DNA from: an uncultured Acidobacteriia bacterium
GTDB taxonomy: Bacteria > Acidobacteriota > Terriglobia > Bryobacterales > Bryobacteraceae
Length of the DNA: 64,000 nt
Assembly: GCA_903875575.1 (NCBI GenBank)
Contig: CAIQWJ010000019.1
Coordinates: forward strand, 1-64,000
Reading direction: 5' to 3'
Part shown: piece by piece, positions 54,962 to 63,599 of the stretch
Layout: the number at the start of each line of letters is the position of its first letter
Position numbering within the stretch: position 1 is the first letter of the stretch
The notes under the pieces: model-generated
Databases searched by the model: none
The model's input: the letters and a program-made list of their open reading frames with translations, nothing else
Told to the model about the DNA's origin: nothing
Made by a program: the position numbers and the translations under genes

Positions 54962-56632
54962 TCAGTTTGCCGTTGGGCGTGGTATCGCGCCACTTCCGCC
55001 GGACGCTCCTCTGCCTCCTGCCGGCATGGCGGCCGGGAGGTCCTTTCGCGGGAGCTTTTCCGGACGCGTTGCCGCGTTATATGCGAAAACCGCTTCGATG
55101 ATCGCCATCTGCTCCAGATCGGCTGGCTGGACGCGTTCGTAGGTGTCCATGTTGGTGTGGTGGGTGCGGGTATCGTAATCGAGCGGATCCTGAATGAACT
55201 GGAAGCCGGGGAGACCGACATTGTCGAAAGACTCGTGGTCGGTATTAGTGGTATTGCGGGCCGTGATGATGCCTGGGGTGAGATCTTTCAGCGGCGCGAA
55301 CCATTGTTCGAAGACGGGGCGCATCATTTCATTGCCCTGTAAGTAGATGCCGCGGATGCGACCGGTGCCGTTATCGATGTTGAAGTAGGCCGAGAGGTTG
55401 GCGTGCTCCGGGGTGGGCTTCATCACGGTGGGGTCGGCAAAGTGGGCTTTGACGTAGGCGGCGGAACCGTAATCGCCCTGCTCTTCACCGCCCCAGAGGG
55501 CGAGGCGCACAGTGCGATCCATTTTCACATTCAGACTCTTGAGGATGCGCAGGGCTTCCATGGCGACGGCGCTGCCGGCGGCGTTGTCGGTGGCACCGGT
55601 GGCGTAGTGCCATGAGTCGAAGTGACCGCCGAGCATGACGATTTCCTGCGGTTTGGTGGCACCGGGGATTTCGGCGATGACGTTGAAGGAGTCGGTCTCC
55701 GGGGTGAATTCGGTTTTGATATCGAAGGAGAGTTTGACGGGCACGTTGTGCTGGAGCAGGCGCGCGATGCGGTTGTAGTTTTCCGCCGTAATGACGACGC
55801 GGGGGAGGTTGTGGGTGACGTCGCCCGTGCGGGGCGCACCGCCGCCGAAGACGAGGCCGGTCTGGCCCAAGGCGCTGGCGGTGGCGCTGACGACCATGAC
55901 GGCACCCTCGTCCTGGAGGAATTTGCGCTGGGTTTCGGCGAAGGCGCGGCGTTCGGCGGGAGTCATGGCGGGCGTGGCCGGAGGCGTGGCGGGCGCGGCG
56001 GCCGGAACGGGGAGGGATTCCACGAAGATGTCGTTGAGCTGATCGTTCGTGTAGCGGTAGGCCAGGGGGGTGAGGGGGAGTTGCATATCCACAAGCGCGT
56101 TGGTCAGAACGATCTTGCCTTTGAGTTTGCCGCGGAATTTTTCGAGATCGGCAGGCGTGGCGAGAGTGGCCAGCGTCGCTTCGGCGGTGAGGGGGCCGTT
56201 CGTACCGGAGGTCCAGGCGATGGGTGCGCCAATAAGGGACATGAAGGACGGCTCGACCATGGCACCGGAGTAGGCGGTGACCTGCCAGCCGGGGATGGGG
56301 CCGGTGGTGAGGTCGGAGGTGGACCATTTTTCCAGATTGACGTTGCTGAGGCCCCATTCTTTGAGCTTGGCGACGGCCCATTCACCGGCGGCGCGGAATT
56401 GGGGAGAGTTGGTGAGGCGGGGACCGTGGAGGTCGGTCAGGTTCCAGACGGTGTCCATGACTTTGGAGGGGGAACCGCCGCGGCCGCCGGAGCCGAGTTC
56501 GGCTACTTTGATGCGGTGGATGACGTTGAGGTCAATGGGTTCCGGGGCGGTTGTGCGCTGGGCGAAGGCGAGGGCGGCCAGGAGGAGGGGGGTAGCGATG
56601 AGAAGGGCGAGGAAGCGGTTGCTGGTTGGCAT
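54962..56632 (-). CDS. Exported M28 family metallopeptidase
   Basis: About 556 residues; zinc aminopeptidase-like. The start MPTSNRFLALLIATPLLLAAL is a Sec signal; upstream Met codons are less likely. The catalytic domain shows VMLGGHFDSWHYATGATDNAAGSAVAMEALRIL (zinc His and bridging Asp), WGGEEQGDYGSAAYV (catalytic Glu) and TNTDHESFDNVGLPG. A PA-like insertion lies between the signal and the catalytic part. The C-terminus is Gly/Ala/Pro-rich. A short CACAGAG-rich tract follows its stop. Confidence 0.9.
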   Translation of the reverse strand: MPTSNRFLALLIATPLLLAALAFAQRTTAPEPIDLNVIHRIKVAELGSGGRGGSPSKVMDTVWNLTDLHGPRLTNSPQFRAAGEWAVAKLKEWGLSNVNLEKWSTSDLTTGPIPGWQVTAYSGAMVEPSFMSLIGAPIAWTSGTNGPLTAEATLATLATPADLEKFRGKLKGKIVLTNALVDMQLPLTPLAYRYTNDQLNDIFVESLPVPAAAPATPPATPAMTPAERRAFAETQRKFLQDEGAVMVVSATASALGQTGLVFGGGAPRTGDVTHNLPRVVITAENYNRIARLLQHNVPVKLSFDIKTEFTPETDSFNVIAEIPGATKPQEIVMLGGHFDSWHYATGATDNAAGSAVAMEALRILKSLNVKMDRTVRLALWGGEEQGDYGSAAYVKAHFADPTVMKPTPEHANLSAYFNIDNGTGRIRGIYLQGNEMMRPVFEQWFAPLKDLTPGIITARNTTNTDHESFDNVGLPGFQFIQDPLDYDTRTHHTNMDTYERVQPADLEQMAIIEAVFAYNAATRPEKLPRKDLPAAMPAGGRGASGGSGAIPRPTAN

Positions 56633-56928
56633 GACCGAACTTAGCATGGACGAGGGGTGGATTTCCACTGCGGAGAAAGGGGAGATTGGTGAGCTGTTGG
56701 GTGAACCGCTGGGTTTGACCTTTCGTTCGCTTCGAGGCGGGAGATTGTGTCGGAATGTCCGTGTCTATTAGATGACACGCCCGGTTATCTTCAAACGACC
56801 ACCAATTATGACGAATTAACCCGGACATAAAACAGATCAATCGGACGAGCGACAGCAGATTCTAATTATTTGTCTTGTAGTGCGGCGCTTTCTCGTGATC
56901 CTATCACCCAGTCACGAGGAATTGCAGC
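56633..56928. other. Divergent intergenic region
   Basis: Nearly 300 bases between the leftward M28 peptidase and the rightward surface-protein operon. No convincing ORF or RNA was seen. The AT-richer second half (from about 56800) probably carries the promoter of the rightward operon; GAGGAA just before 56929 is its ribosome site. Confidence 0.5.
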
Positions 56929-57723
56929 ATGAATATGCTACCCACAATCCCCCCCGCACGTTTCAGACCGCTCCTTGAGACGCGTGCGCGCCGAGCGCTC
57001 ATTGTAGCGGCTCTTCTTTGCGGTACCAGCGCGGCGTCGCTGCGAGCGCAAAGCACAACAGGCCAAACGAATTCGACCTCGCAAGGCGCATCTGGCTCCT
57101 TTCCGGTTTTACGGCAGCCGGTCTTCGATAGCGGGAAATTGAACGGCGTACCGCGCGATTTCATTCTCTATCGCTTCTTTTTTGCGCACGTGCAGTCGCT
57201 TGAGAAATTTGCGGATGGCATTCAGAACGGCAGCGTGGCGGCAGCCATCGCGAGCCGTAAACCTTTGTCGGCGCTGCCGCCCTCTCGCGCCAATCAGGTT
57301 GCGGTCCCTCCGCCCCTGGCGCAGCCAATAAGCGGACAGGCCGCGAAAGCAACTATCGCGGATGACGGAGCCAAGCCGCGTCACCAGATCAAGAATGGAG
57401 CCGGGCTTGCCGATGCCGAGGAGGCTCTTGTGAAAAACACGGCTGCCCGGTGCATGACGGATTTAGCCGCATTCGACAAGGTGAACGTTCCATTGGTCAA
57501 AGCGATCACGGCGAAGTATGCGCCCGGCGCGACGCTGTCCGGCCAGGATAAGGCGCGCATTGCACAGATGTCGAACGCCCGTGAACAGGTAGTCACGGAT
57601 TATGTGGCGCAGTTGCGCTCGGCAATGGGCCCACAAAGATTCGCGGTTCTGCATGCATTCGTAGTGGGCAGCGAGACGCCGAATATCCGGCATCGGGATA
57701 CGAAAGGGGCCCGCGTCAAATGA
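56929..57723 (+). CDS. Exported protein, first gene of a coupled surface-protein operon
   Basis: A 264-residue protein. After a basic N-terminus comes a hydrophobic stretch (ALIVAALLCGTSAASLRAQ) fitting a Sec signal. The mature part is mostly helical and Ala/Lys-rich (RFFFAHVQSLEKFADGIQNG, DAEEALVKNTAARCMTDLAAFD). GAGGAA precedes the ATG. Its stop overlaps the start of the next gene (ATGA). No family was recognised. Confidence 0.65.
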   Translation: MNMLPTIPPARFRPLLETRARRALIVAALLCGTSAASLRAQSTTGQTNSTSQGASGSFPVLRQPVFDSGKLNGVPRDFILYRFFFAHVQSLEKFADGIQNGSVAAAIASRKPLSALPPSRANQVAVPPPLAQPISGQAAKATIADDGAKPRHQIKNGAGLADAEEALVKNTAARCMTDLAAFDKVNVPLVKAITAKYAPGATLSGQDKARIAQMSNAREQVVTDYVAQLRSAMGPQRFAVLHAFVVGSETPNIRHRDTKGARVK

Positions 57724-59846
57724 GGCGAATATTTTCATTTTCACCGGGCCTGACGGCGCTCGCAGTCCTACTTGGCTGTTTGGCCGCCACCCCCGCCCGT
57801 GCGCTGGACTACTACAGTACGGCTGACATTTCAGGCAGTTACGTCAGCATGACGGCGGTCATGTCGCTCGATTACTACAGCGACTGCACCTTCGAATATC
57901 TTTGCGAGGCGTTTGTGGAAGGGCAGGAGTATGTAAATGGGGGGTATGTCGCGTACAGCAGCGGCGACAGCGGCACCGACAACGGGTCAGACATCACTGC
58001 CGAAGCCGTTCTCTACGATCTTGCCGTTCTTGGCAACACCTACACAATGGAGGGCTTCTATTATGCGTTTAACGACTATATCGAGGAGTGGTACTACTTC
58101 GGATACAACAGCGCATCGACTACCGCTCAAGCCCCGCCTTCGCCACCGGTGATCGCTGGTATCAGTCCCAGCACTGGGGTTGCGGGCCAATCAGGATACA
58201 TCGCGATTTACGGATGGAATCTTTCGGGCGGTTCCGTCTCGGTGAGTATGGATGGGGCGTCGCCGCAGGTGATCTATGTTTCGGATGGCCAGGTGAATGT
58301 GTATTATTCGAACGTGGTGGCAGGAACCCATTACCTGAGTGTCTGGACATCAGACGGAGGCTGGAGCACTAACAGTGCGCCGTTTACGGCCGTGGCGGCC
58401 GATCCATCGCCAGCAGTGACTTCGTATTCGCCGACGGCGTTCTCGTATACTTCGAGCAACCCGCTGACGATTTCGGGCAGCGGGTTTGGAACTTCGCCGG
58501 ACGTTTACGTTTCTTATCCGGATGGCAGCGGCGAATGGGCGGCTGTCAGCAACGCGGCTGACACGTTGATCTATGCGACGGCGTATCATCTTAGTTCGGT
58601 GGCGGGGACCGTGGCGATCACCGTGTATTCGAACGGTTACTGGGGGCAGGGGTTTATTGGGAACAATCCGAGTTCGACGACCGTCTACGCCAGTGTGAGC
58701 GTGCCTCCGGTGGTGACGGGTCTCTCCGATAATGGAACGGATTTTCCTGGTACGAGCGGGACGCTGACGCTTACGGGGACGAATCTGGCGGGCAACACCA
58801 CGGCATGGTTCGATTTCGGTCCGGCGACGGTCACGTCGTTCGCGCAGAATTCGGCAACTATCATTTATTCGATTCCGGCTAACGTGTCGATCGGGTTCCA
58901 CACGCTGTATGTGGCGACTCTGTATGGAAACTGGACTGGATTGTTGTTTCAGGTAAAACCGACACCTGTGCTCTTATGCGCACCTCAGACTGTGACCCGG
59001 GGAGGCAATGTGAACTGCAGCGTTTCTAATGCAATTGCAGGCGCGGTGTCCAGCTGGAGTTTTTCCAATGGCACCGTCGTGGTGCCCGGGCCGATTCATC
59101 TGACCACGTGGTCGGGCGTGATGGTCACCAGCGGGACGGTAAGTGCGGCTATTGCCGGTTATGGCAACCTGACGGCGAACATTACCGTTAATGCGCGGCA
59201 AAACTGGAATACGCAACCGGTTGCACCACAGCAGGTCCCGGATGGCACTCTACCATGGCAATTTCCAGCTGGAACCTGGAACGCTGGTAATCTGCCGTCT
59301 CCGCCTGCAGTCGGAGCGCCGCTCGGAACTTCTCAAGCAGGTCTTATATTTGACTACAGCTTCTCAACCCTGCCAAGCGGCCCAAACTCCGGTCCCAATG
59401 CCGGGTTTTCGTACGTCACTTCGGTTACGTATCCTCCGGCTGTCTTCAACTTCAAATACGAGATCGCGATTGATGTTTCAAATGCGGCGTCGACATTTGC
59501 AAAGAATCAGTGCGGGATCTATCCGGCGAATGCGTACATCTCATACGCGAACCTGTCCGCGCAAGTCACACGCCATGAAGCGGGTCAGCTGGGGCAGAGC
59601 CACTGGTTCGAGTACTCTACCTCGCTTTCCAATGCCGATAACAATTTTGGCCTCTATTTGGAATCGGCGGTTGCGAATCCGGGCGACGCCAATTTCGGGA
59701 ATACGTTAACGCGTCGCGTTCAACAGCAAACGGGGCAGGTCGGGGCTGACACAGGCGTAGAGCCCTTTGACGTGACACATGATATAAACGGACTTCCATT
59801 GGGAGAAATTAATTATGCGCCGTACACCGACAATGTCTGCCACTAA
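57720..59846 (+). CDS. Secreted IPT/TIG-repeat surface protein
   Basis: A 708-residue protein. The Sec signal is FSFSPGLTALAVLLGCLAATPARA. The N-terminal part is Tyr/Asp-rich (DYYSTADISGSYVSM). From about 140 to 430, IPT/TIG-like repeats occur: PPVIAGISPSTGVAGQSGYIAIYGWNLSGG, PAVTSYSPTAFSYTSSNPLTISGSGFG and PPVVTGLSDNGTDFPGTSGTLTLTGTNLAG. The C-terminal 250 residues have a different, Asn-rich composition. Overlaps both neighbours and probably belongs to one transcript with them. Confidence 0.8.
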   Translation: MRRIFSFSPGLTALAVLLGCLAATPARALDYYSTADISGSYVSMTAVMSLDYYSDCTFEYLCEAFVEGQEYVNGGYVAYSSGDSGTDNGSDITAEAVLYDLAVLGNTYTMEGFYYAFNDYIEEWYYFGYNSASTTAQAPPSPPVIAGISPSTGVAGQSGYIAIYGWNLSGGSVSVSMDGASPQVIYVSDGQVNVYYSNVVAGTHYLSVWTSDGGWSTNSAPFTAVAADPSPAVTSYSPTAFSYTSSNPLTISGSGFGTSPDVYVSYPDGSGEWAAVSNAADTLIYATAYHLSSVAGTVAITVYSNGYWGQGFIGNNPSSTTVYASVSVPPVVTGLSDNGTDFPGTSGTLTLTGTNLAGNTTAWFDFGPATVTSFAQNSATIIYSIPANVSIGFHTLYVATLYGNWTGLLFQVKPTPVLLCAPQTVTRGGNVNCSVSNAIAGAVSSWSFSNGTVVVPGPIHLTTWSGVMVTSGTVSAAIAGYGNLTANITVNARQNWNTQPVAPQQVPDGTLPWQFPAGTWNAGNLPSPPAVGAPLGTSQAGLIFDYSFSTLPSGPNSGPNAGFSYVTSVTYPPAVFNFKYEIAIDVSNAASTFAKNQCGIYPANAYISYANLSAQVTRHEAGQLGQSHWFEYSTSLSNADNNFGLYLESAVANPGDANFGNTLTRRVQQQTGQVGADTGVEPFDVTHDINGLPLGEINYAPYTDNVCH

Positions 59847-60507
59847 TGGGATGCGCTGCAACGTTCGCTTTGTTGCGCGGGTGGCGTTGTTCCATGCTTG
59901 CTGCACTATGGGCTGGGGGCAAATGGTGCTCGACGGGAACACGCCGATCCTGCGGACCCCGCCGGATTCGGGCCATACCGTGAGGGTTGGGGGAAACAGT
60001 AACCAAATTTCCGCACCGCTTCCACTAGAAGTGAAGATTCGCGATCTTAACCCCGCCAGCGTAGCAATGGGCGATAAAATGACGGCGACAGTTCTCGTGC
60101 GCAACATTGGAAAGGTCCCAATCGATCTTCCCTGCTCACACGATTTCCTGAGTGTGTTTAAAAGCGGAAACCGGGATCAGCGGTCACTTAGCGCGGATGC
60201 TGTTTTTCATTTTGGGGGAGTTCAACTGTTCCTGCCGGGCGCAGTGTTCGCGGGCTCTCCAGACGTACCCGGCTCAATGTGCACTTTGGCTCCTGACGCG
60301 ACTCTTACAATTCTGGCCACAATCGTCGCCTTCGGAGATGCAAGGCTTGAGGACCAGCGACAAGCCAACACGCTGTTGTCAATGAAGATCCAGTTGATTG
60401 AGATTTTCCACGACGGAGGCGAGGAGCGAACCACAAATGCTTCCAAACCCGCCGTCTCTGTTAACGCGATACCGATTTTCTGGCGGGAGCCCCGGAAGGT
60501 GCAGTGA
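59815..60507 (+). CDS. Tandem secreted paralogue 1
   Basis: A 230-residue protein with hydrophobic N-terminus (FVARVALFHACCTMGWGQ), then the shared blocks QMVLDGNTPI, PLEVKIRDLNPAS, NIGKVPIDLPCSHDF, VPGSMCTLAPDATLTILAT and IPIFWREPRKV. The domain is beta-sandwich-like with two conserved cysteines. It overlaps the IPT/TIG gene by 32 bases. The two downstream copies are more like each other than like this one. Unknown function. Confidence 0.65.
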   Translation: MRRTPTMSATNGMRCNVRFVARVALFHACCTMGWGQMVLDGNTPILRTPPDSGHTVRVGGNSNQISAPLPLEVKIRDLNPASVAMGDKMTATVLVRNIGKVPIDLPCSHDFLSVFKSGNRDQRSLSADAVFHFGGVQLFLPGAVFAGSPDVPGSMCTLAPDATLTILATIVAFGDARLEDQRQANTLLSMKIQLIEIFHDGGEERTTNASKPAVSVNAIPIFWREPRKVQ

Positions 60508-60614
60508 GTGAACTGTCACTTGTCTCGCGTCAACTACTTTTGCCACTTTCGCTTTGTTTCGCAGGTCGCGCTATTTCATGTTTTCTGCGCTCTCAGTTGG
60601 GGGCAAATGGTGCT
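60475..60614 (+). repeat. 140-bp perfect direct repeat, copy A
   Basis: Spans the end of paralogue 1 and the start of paralogue 2. Identical over 140 bases to 61159-61298, 684 bases away, which is exactly one gene unit. The interiors of the units have diverged, so the junction is either the trace of unequal crossing-over or kept identical by gene conversion. Confidence 0.9.
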
Positions 60615-61191
60615 GGACGGGAACACGCCGATTCAGCGAGTCCCGCCGGACTCGGGCCATACAGTGAGGGTTGGGCGCAATAGTACGCAGTTACCACCCA
60701 CGCTCCCCCTGGAGGTAAAGATTCGCGATTTGAATCCCGCGAACGTTGCGAGGGGCGAGAACATGACCGCCACGATTTTGGTCCGTAATGCCGGCAAGAG
60801 TCCGATCGACCTGCCGTGCTCGCACGATTTTGCGAGCGTATTCAGGAGCGAAATCGCGGACCAGCGATCACTGAGGGCGGACGCCGCTTTCGCCTTTGGA
60901 GAGCTTACGATCACACTCACGGGTGCTGTGTTCGCTGGCTCTCCAAACGTCCCTGGCTCGATGTGCACGCTTGCCCCGGAGGCGACACTCATCATTCTGG
61001 CCACGATGAATGCCAGCGGAACCGCGTGGCTAGAGGATCCGAAGCAGTACAACACGCTTCTATCCATGAAGATTGAGGTTATTGAATTTTTTCACGATGG
61101 CAGTCTGGAGCAAATCATCAACTCCTCCAAACCGGCTGTCTCCGTGAACGCGGTACCAATTTTCTGGCGGGAGCCCCGGAAGGTGCAGTGA
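60508..61191 (+). CDS. Tandem secreted paralogue 2
   Basis: A 227-residue homologue of its two neighbours. The GTG start follows the stop of copy 1 with no gap (TGAGTG), so translation is coupled. The N-terminus FVSQVALFHVFCALSWGQ resembles a signal peptide. Blocks shared with copy 1 include QMVLDGNTPI and MCTLAPEATL. Its signal-coding start is identical to that of copy 3 at DNA level. Confidence 0.65.
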   Translation: MNCHLSRVNYFCHFRFVSQVALFHVFCALSWGQMVLDGNTPIQRVPPDSGHTVRVGRNSTQLPPTLPLEVKIRDLNPANVARGENMTATILVRNAGKSPIDLPCSHDFASVFRSEIADQRSLRADAAFAFGELTITLTGAVFAGSPNVPGSMCTLAPEATLIILATMNASGTAWLEDPKQYNTLLSMKIEVIEFFHDGSLEQIINSSKPAVSVNAVPIFWREPRKVQ

Positions 61192-61298
61192 GTGAACTGT
61201 CACTTGTCTCGCGTCAACTACTTTTGCCACTTTCGCTTTGTTTCGCAGGTCGCGCTATTTCATGTTTTCTGCGCTCTCAGTTGGGGGCAAATGGTGCT
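61159..61298 (+). repeat. 140-bp perfect direct repeat, copy B
   Basis: Spans the end of paralogue 2 and the start of paralogue 3; identical to copy A. Confidence 0.9.
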
Positions 61299-61872
61299 CG
61301 ACGGGAATACGCCGATCCGGCGGGAGGTGAATCCAAGCCACTCCTTCACGATCAAGCGCAATAGTACTCAAATTCCTCCGGGACTCCCCCTTGAGGTGAA
61401 GATTCGCGATCTGAATCCCGCGACTCTGGCGATGGGCGAGAACCTGACCGCCACGATCTTGGTCCGCAATATTGGGAAGGAGCCGATCGACCTTCCCTGT
61501 TCGCACGATTTTGTGAGCGTGTTCAGGAGCGGAATCGCGGATCAGCGATCTCTGAGTGCGGACGCCGTTTTCGCTTTTGGAGAGTTTTCGATCAACCTTT
61601 CAGGTGCCGTGTTCGCCGGTTCTCCAAACGTTCCTGGCTCGATGTGCACTCTGGCCCCTGAGGCGACACTAACAATTCTGGCCACGATGAATGCCAGTGG
61701 AACCGCGAGACTGGAGGATCCTCATCAGTACAACACACTTTTGTCCATGAAGATTGAGGTTGTTGAATACTTTCATGATGGCAGTCTGGAACAGATCACA
61801 AACTCCTCCAAACCCGCTGTCTCTGTAAACTCGATACCGATTTTCTGGCGGGAGCCGCGGAAGGTGCCGTGA
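61192..61872 (+). CDS. Tandem secreted paralogue 3
   Basis: A 226-residue homologue. Again a GTG start directly after the stop of copy 2. It differs from copy 2 most between residues 45 and 60 (REVNPSHSFTIKRNSTQ region) and keeps the two cysteine blocks PCSHDF and SMCTLAP. It ends the coupled chain; 139 bases separate it from the toxin-antitoxin pair. Confidence 0.65.
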   Translation: MNCHLSRVNYFCHFRFVSQVALFHVFCALSWGQMVLDGNTPIRREVNPSHSFTIKRNSTQIPPGLPLEVKIRDLNPATLAMGENLTATILVRNIGKEPIDLPCSHDFVSVFRSGIADQRSLSADAVFAFGEFSINLSGAVFAGSPNVPGSMCTLAPEATLTILATMNASGTARLEDPHQYNTLLSMKIEVVEYFHDGSLEQITNSSKPAVSVNSIPIFWREPRKVP

Positions 61873-61985
61873 GTACACAGAGTCGTTGTCAAGCGTATCG
61901 TGCTCGCTGATGCCGGGCGCGGAGGCGATTGCCGGCGGGCATGACCGAACCTGGCATGAAAGCGGAGGGAGTGTAAATTTCGTGA

Positions 61986-62012
61986 TAAACTAAACTAACA
62001 AAACTTAGTTTA
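61986..62012. promoter_or_regulatory. Toxin-antitoxin operator overlapping the antitoxin start
   Basis: TAAACTAA occurs twice with a three-base overlap (61986-61993 and 61991-61998) and its complement TTAGTTTA lies at 62005-62012, ending on the A of the antitoxin ATG. The inverted repeat fits autoregulation by the antitoxin or complex. No Shine-Dalgarno is visible before the ATG. Confidence 0.6.
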
Positions 62013-62257
62013 TGGAGACCATCAACATTCACGAAGCCAAGACGCACTTGTCCCGACTGGTGGAACGGGCCGCGAACGGAGAACCGTTCATTATTGCGAA
62101 GGCAGGGAAACCTCTGGTTAAAGTCATGGCGCTCGACGCACCCATGGCTGGGGAAGTACGGCGACTGGGATTCATGAAAGGCGAAATCCACGTTCCAGAC
62201 GATTTTGATCGAATGGGGAGCCAGGAGATTGAGGATCTCTTCAGCGGGGCAAAATGA
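62012..62257 (+). CDS. Phd/YefM-type antitoxin
   Basis: An 81-residue antitoxin. METINIHEAKTHLSRLVERAANGEPFIIAKAGKPLVKVMAL is the Phd/YefM N-terminal DNA-binding fold. The C-terminal tail (MGSQEIEDLFSGAK) would mask the toxin. Its stop overlaps the toxin start (ATGA). It probably represses its own operon at the palindrome over its start codon. Confidence 0.92.
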   Translation: METINIHEAKTHLSRLVERAANGEPFIIAKAGKPLVKVMALDAPMAGEVRRLGFMKGEIHVPDDFDRMGSQEIEDLFSGAK

Positions 62258-62640
62258 GAATCCTTCTGGACACGCATCTTCTGCTTTGGGCTGCCGACGA
62301 TGGGACGCGCTTACCGGCGAAGGCTCGCGCATTAATTTCGGATTCGCGGAATCAGCTTGTCTATAGTGCGGCCAGCCTGTGGGAGATTGCTATCAAGAGC
62401 GGGTTGGGGCGGGACGATTTCCAGGTGGATCCACGGATACTGCGGCGTAGACTTGTGGAAAACGATTACGAGGAGTTGGCCGTTACCGGCGAACATGCGG
62501 TCATGGTGGACGGCTTGCCGTCAATCCACAAAGATCCATTCGATCGTTTGCTGGTTGCGCAGGCGATGGTGGAAGGGATCACCCTTCTAACGTCGGATGA
62601 AATTATGGCGCAATATCCAGGACCAGTCCGATTCGTTTGA
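62254..62640 (+). CDS. vapC: VapC-like PIN-domain toxin
   Basis: A 128-residue PIN ribonuclease. Acidic metal-binding residues are Asp in MRILLDTHLLLWA, Glu in AASLWEIAIKSGLGR and Asp in HKDPFDRLLVAQA, with a fourth Asp near LLTSDEIM. Such toxins cleave RNA, often tRNA, when the antitoxin is lost. The Phd-type antitoxin with PIN toxin is a known pairing. Confidence 0.93.
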   Translation: MRILLDTHLLLWAADDGTRLPAKARALISDSRNQLVYSAASLWEIAIKSGLGRDDFQVDPRILRRRLVENDYEELAVTGEHAVMVDGLPSIHKDPFDRLLVAQAMVEGITLLTSDEIMAQYPGPVRFV

Positions 62641-62690
62641 GCAGTTTTGGTGATGGATGGCGGGTGATGTCGGCTGGCTAGACTCCGAAA

Positions 62691-62891
62691 TCAGAGGCCG
62701 AAAAGTGTACTCCTGCGCCGAAAGGCTTTCGTCAGTGCAGGAGCATGCGGGGGTGGTTTCAGAAGCGCTTCCGCGATCTTCCGTTGGTCCTCGACTGAGA
62801 GCTGGATTATTGCAGACTCCCTGGATGGTCCCGCAAGCTGCTGCGGGCGCGCCCGTTTGAGCTTGGCAGTGGTTCGCGTTTCATGGGCCAT
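62691..62891 (-). pseudogene. Remnant of a DUF1778 (TacA-type) antitoxin
   Basis: About 66 codons. The C-terminal half IIQLSVEDQRKIAEALLKPP followed by ALTKAFRRR matches the end of DUF1778 antitoxins, and the start MAHETRTTAKLKR resembles their N-terminus. The ribbon-helix-helix core expected in between (about 30-35 residues) is missing and replaced by ARPQQLAGPSRESA. No GNAT toxin gene is next to it. It looks like an internally deleted, orphan antitoxin. Confidence 0.5.
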
Positions 62892-62954
62892 CCTACTTCC
62901 AGTATGCGGCAAGATGCCGTACGTTTGAAAGGAAGCCCAGGCAAGGTATTCACG

Positions 62955-63599
62955 CTACTCCCGTTCGAAGCGGGCGATTTCGTCGAGTTCGCTTTGGGCG
63001 GTGCGGATGCCTCGCCCGACGAAGTTGTTTTCCACGGCTGACCGGCCCTTTACCCGGACGATGGCGTACAGGATTCCCAGGCACGCGAAGCCGCTGGCGA
63101 TGAAGGACCAGACGACTCCCTGGGCGTGGACCCAGATGTCCGCGCCCAGGGCGGCGAAGACGACGAGGGTCAGCGGGATCCAGATGAAGCATCCGACGAC
63201 GGCGAAGACGGGCTGCTCGACTCGGGCGCGCCAGAGGCGGAGTTCGGCGAGGCATTGCTGGATTTGCAGCACGGGCGCACTGTAGTCGATGCGGTCGATC
63301 AGGATGGCCGTGCGCGCGGCTGAGGCGATGAGCATCAGCCCGTAGACGTGCATCATCAGGCCAGGCAGCATCAGGTGCAGGGTGCCGAGGTGAGCGACCC
63401 AGAAACGCGCAAACGGCAGGATCAGAGCGGCACCGCCGACGACTTGCGCCTGTTGGCCCCAACGGAGCGGGCGGAGGGCGCGACGGATGTCCTGTAGTTT
63501 GCCGCCACGGTAAATGGTGAGGTTGAGGGCGTAGTGTTGTTCGATGCGGCGGTCGAGTTCTTGCCAGGCGGTCTTCATGTCGTCAAGTTCGAGGTTCAT
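62955..63599 (-). CDS. Membrane protein coupled to an ECF sigma factor
   Basis: A 214-residue protein with a cytoplasmic helical N-terminus (LDDMKTAWQELDRRIEQHYALN) and about four transmembrane helices (AQVVGGAALILPFARF, LMLPGLMMHVYGLMLIA, PVFAVVGCFIWIPLTLVVFAALG, VVWSFIASGFACLGILYAIV). Its start overlaps the end of the sigma gene by 17 bases. The position is that of an anti-sigma factor, but no zinc-anti-sigma motif is visible, so that role is only a guess. Confidence 0.7.
   Translation of the reverse strand: MNLELDDMKTAWQELDRRIEQHYALNLTIYRGGKLQDIRRALRPLRWGQQAQVVGGAALILPFARFWVAHLGTLHLMLPGLMMHVYGLMLIASAARTAILIDRIDYSAPVLQIQQCLAELRLWRARVEQPVFAVVGCFIWIPLTLVVFAALGADIWVHAQGVVWSFIASGFACLGILYAIVRVKGRSAVENNFVGRGIRTAQSELDEIARFERE

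Noticed and set aside
55622-56644. 340-codon Gly/Glu-rich ORF antisense to the M28 peptidase
   Set aside because: Composition (runs of Gly, Glu, Val) is that of an antisense shadow; no motif.
56629-61960. Similar GCATGACCGAAC strings near 56629 and 61939
   Set aside because: The match extends only about 20 bases with mismatches and has no partner features.
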